Of a stretch of 64,000 nucleotides of DNA, positions 60,764-64,000 are shown piece after piece. Below the pieces are notes generated by a model. That model saw only the letters and a list, made by a program, of their open reading frames with translations. It was not told where the DNA came from and made no database searches. Every line of letters starts with the position of its first letter. Position 1 is the stretch's first letter. The position numbers and the translations under genes are program-made. This DNA comes from Bondarzewia mesenterica (Eukaryota; Basidiomycota; Agaricomycetes; Russulales; Bondarzewiaceae): contig SGPL01000054.1 of the NCBI GenBank assembly GCA_004802705.1, positions 1 through 64,000 of the forward strand. The letters run 5' to 3'.

Positions 60764-62832
60764 ATGCAGTCCGCATACCCCACCGTGATACACATGCTAG
60801 CTATGCACTCAGTTCCATTTCCGAATTTCTCCGTCATTATGATTGGAGCTGTCACTTCCACAATTTTCTATTGTGTCTATGTTGCACTACTCCGCCGCTC
60901 GTTAGTAGACAAAGACGGAAACAGTATCCCTACTGGACCATGGGGATTACCAGTTGTCGGTAAGTGGAAATATTCTCTTTCGCTTGCGCTAGATTACACA
61001 ACTCAACTCTTCTAGGATCATACCCATTCCTGACGCATTATCCAGAAGTCACTCTTGACCGCTGGGCGAAGAAGTTTGGTGACCTGTACTCAATTTGGCT
61101 TGGCAATCAGCTATTTGTCGTTGTATCAGACCCAGGTACTGCGAAGGATCTCATGGTCACCAATGGCGCCATTTTCTCGTCGCGGAAAGATATGTTCATC
61201 AAAGCGCAGACCATTTTTATCGGGAGAGGGATTACGGGGTCGCCATACAACGATACATGGTGAGTATTTTGTGAAACAGAACGACTATACGTTGATCTGC
61301 CACGCAGGAGAAAACATCGCCGTATTGCATGGTCGTGGTTGCAGCAACATATGGTCGACAGCTACTCGCAAAGTCTTGACCGCGAAGCAAAGGCCATGAT
61401 TAAGACGTTATTTGAGGACAGCAAAGCAGGCGCTCTGCCGGTCAATCCACAGGTATATTTGCCACTTCATTTCAACTCCCTGAGATCACTTTCTGACCCG
61501 TTTATGTGCAGCCGCATGCGGGCCGCTCCTCCTTAAACAATATGTTGATGATTGTGTTCGCAATGCGCGCAAATCGTTTGGATCATCCAATGGTTGCCCA
61601 CTGTCTCCAAATCAGCCGCGAATTTATGTTAGTCTTGTCATCCTACTGATAAAAATCGCTGACACCGACGATAACATGCTAGGAACTGCACGGGGCCAGT
61701 CGCGAATTTGGTTGATTTCATTCCTTTGTTGCAGCAGCTACCGACGACTATGCGTTCAAGAGGAAGAAAACTCCATCAGGAACTTCTTCGTACCTATGGC
61801 GGCATGATCAAGGACATTGAGGCGCAAATGAGGACAGGCGCCCCTGTCCCCGACTGTGCCGCCAAGGCGATGATCGAAATGAGAGAAAAGGAAAACCTGG
61901 ACGAGTTGGACATGGCTATCCTTGCTTCCGCATTTATGATTGCGGGCGTAGAGACGGTATACTCCCACTGTGCTCAATCGGATCAGCATCTTAATTTTGT
62001 TCACTATTGCAGATCGCTGGCATCATACAATGGTTCATGGCCCTCATTGGAGCTCATCCTGACGTGCAAAAAAAGGCGCAGGAAGAATTGGATCGAGTTG
62101 TTGGACGGGACCGGATGCCCACCATAGAAGACGAGAAAGACTGTCCTTACTGCCGCGCAATCATCAAAGAGGTCCGTTCAGACACTTTTTCGTTTGCACG
62201 AATGCGCAGAAGCGGCTTACTGTAGCTTTCATATTAGGTGGAACGGTGCCACAACCCATTTTGGCTGGGAACTCCGCATGTCAACACGCAGGACTTCACC
62301 TACAAAGGACGGTTTATCCCGAAGGATACCGTGATTATCTGTAACACCTATACAATGCATTTCAACGGTGCAAGATATTCGGATCCTTTTGTATTCAATG
62401 TGGGTGTAGATGGCAATTCAGATACTGTCATCACATGTGCTGACATCGGGATTCGCAGCCCGACCGCTACATTGATGACCCTCTCAGCTCCTCAGAAAGC
62501 GCAAATCTCACCAACCCCTACGAGCGCGATCACTGGATGTTTGGTGTCGGGTAAGTAATTCCTTGGACGCTGTGCTTTGTTACTGCTTTCATACATAGCA
62601 CTCACTTGTCAATAGCCGTAGGATATGTGTTGGCATGATCCTTGCAGACCGTGAAATTTGGCTTGCCATCTCACATATACTCTGGGCATTCAACATGGTT
62701 CAGATTCCGGAGGAGCCAATCGATCTGAAAGAGTATGATGGTCTTTCTGGACGATCGCCCATGCCATTTAGAATCAAAATCATGCCGAGACATGAGAGAG
62801 TCACTCATCTACTTCAGGAGGTTGAGCTATGA
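60764..62832 (+). CDS. Cytochrome P450 monooxygenase
   Basis: Complete gene, about 10 exons and 500 residues. The start at 60764 (MQSAYPTVIHML) is followed by an N-terminal membrane helix (VIMIGAVTSTIFYCVYVALL) and the proline region SIPTGPWGLPVVG. Later blocks are HYPEVTLDRWAKKFGDLYSI, GITGSPYNDTWRKHRRIAWS (C-helix WxxxR), SGxxT-region FMIAGVETIAGIIQWFMALI (AGxET), AIIKEVERC (K-helix ExxR), FTYKGRFIPKDTVIICNTYT, FNPDRYIDD and HWMFGVGRRICVGMILADRE, where Cys is the heme ligand. All introns are GT-AG and in phase. ER-bound oxidation of a secondary metabolite or xenobiotic is typical of such expanded Agaricomycete families; the substrate is unknown. No other biosynthetic gene adjoins it. Confidence 0.92.
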
Positions 62833-64000
62833 TCTGCATCGGGAAATCGAGGAGGAGCCTCTACTGCAATCCTAGTTATCTCAGCTTGCTCAGGTTTGCA
62901 ATGGTTCTACAGGTATTACAATGCCGCTACAATGACGTTGCAATAGCTAGGCCTTCGATTGGGTTGTTATCAAAGTAACGTTCCAAACTGGTGGATTGAG
63001 AGGCGGCCTTTACGCCGGCGTCTCACTTCTCATAAACACCATTCTCCCCGCCACCGAAGCAATCAATTGGACAATAGGGAGAACAATTCTCGCATTTAGT
63101 TCCGTCGAGAAGGACTTTTAATCCAAGCATCCCGACATGCTCTACAGTGATGTACTGGCGGCTGCGTACGTGGAATTGGCTAGAAGATTGAAGAGTGCGG
63201 GAGATGGCAGCGTACAAATAGTATCAAGCTTACCGTTCGTGCATGAACAAAATCCGCTCACTGGCAAACAAGCCTAGGCTGGACAGGCACGAGAAACCGA
63301 ACAGTTCTAGCATGAAGAAAAACGCGCCTGGTTATGATAAGGCGCACCAAGAGACAAACCAGGAGTATTAAGCAAGCAGGCAATGAGAAATTATACATAC
63401 CCAATCTATTCTAGAATCCTCCGATGTCATTCGACACATTTTTGTAGAATATACCACACATCAGCTGTAAAAGTAGTTAACGACACAGTCAACACCCTGG
63501 AAAACTAACAGCAAGGTAAAACAAAGGCGCTCACAAACAAGCGCAATATACGCAGTATAATGCACGGCCAACGGTGCCGGGTCGCGATACAGATTCTTAA
63601 AGGCCCCGCCCGCTCAAAATAAGCGGGTTGCGTCCCATGTGTCGCAGCTGAATGACACCTGAGGAGGGCGGTCCGGAAGCATATCGAGGATTTTGCGAGG
63701 TTGGGAAGATGTAATTTTGAAGCCCGCGAATGGTCATGCGGGCTTGAGCGCTTATTCTGCGTCCCTATTTCCGGGTTGACTCATGCGGAATGCCTGACTT
63801 GGTAATAGAGGAGCGCCAGCATTTGCCTGAGGTCGCCGAAGTTCGAACACCTAGACATTCAGCATCACTCCATCGCGAAGAGTCGGGGATATTGACACAG
63901 CGAAAGGATGAAACGATGCTCGATGGCCGGCGACAGTGGGCATCGCTCCGCGGAGCGCCGTCTACGTACCCTTTGATGATCACTTCTAAGATCCCAACTG
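62833..64000. other. Intergenic to window end; possible exon pieces
   Basis: No complete gene. On the minus strand, [20 protein letters not shown] (about 63320-63260) can be spliced to YITVEHVGMLGLKVLL (63173-63120), ending at 63026, which might be the last exons of a membrane protein. Support is weak. GGCCCCGCCCGC at about 63601 is GC-rich but unassigned. Confidence 0.3.

Noticed and set aside
63023..63320. Possible last exons of a membrane protein on the minus strand
   Set aside because: One plausible splice but no upstream exons or recognised family; left as a note in the intergenic entry.

Overview
The window is nuclear DNA of a filamentous basidiomycete, most likely an Agaricomycete. 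Genes carry many short GT-AG introns (about 50-65 bp), and several families are typical of mushroom-forming fungi: a Plavaka-type transposase, a DUF6698-like protein, kinase-like and seven-helix membrane proteins, a GPI-anchored GMC oxidoreductase and an F-box/LRR protein. The assembly is imperfect. There is one N run at 51254-51309, scattered single Ns at 46.9-47.3 and 51.2-52.4 kb, and several single-base frame breaks in otherwise well conserved genes.

Layout. 0-7.3 kb: squalene epoxidase ERG1, a broken FMP52-like reductase, a truncated membrane-protein gene and a weak frameshifted ORF. 7.8-19 kb: a possible catabolic cluster made of a Zn2Cys6 regulator (19 exons, several micro-exons), an MFS organic-anion transporter, a class II ketose-bisphosphate aldolase divergent from the transporter, and a DenD-like NAD-dependent dehydrogenase. 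The shared transporter/aldolase promoter holds a 15-bp CGG/CCG palindrome of the kind Zn2Cys6 factors bind. 19.4-22.8 kb: an acetoacetate-decarboxylase-like protein head-to-head with a mitochondrial J-protein, then cytidine deaminase. A perfect 18-bp-arm inverted repeat with four GATAAG sites lies just upstream of the deaminase. 24.1-28.3 kb: a GMC oxidoreductase and a small secreted protein.

28.3-46.8 kb is repeat-influenced and gene-poor: a 404-bp hAT-like MITE with perfect 8-bp target duplication, a kinase-like gene with a frame break, a C2H2 zinc-finger protein, and a Plavaka-type transposase divergent from a DUF6698-like gene. The transposase is nearly intact but has one in-frame TAG where a Trp is expected.

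46.8-50.7 kb is a block of housekeeping genes: mitochondrial ribosomal protein mL59 head-to-head with SEC62, then a mitochondrial TPR protein. 51-64 kb carries an arrestin-like gene crossing the assembly gap, an F-box protein, a complete seven-helix membrane protein, a HIT-family hydrolase with frame problems, an inverted repeat and a complete cytochrome P450. I saw no rRNA, tRNA or CRISPR array.
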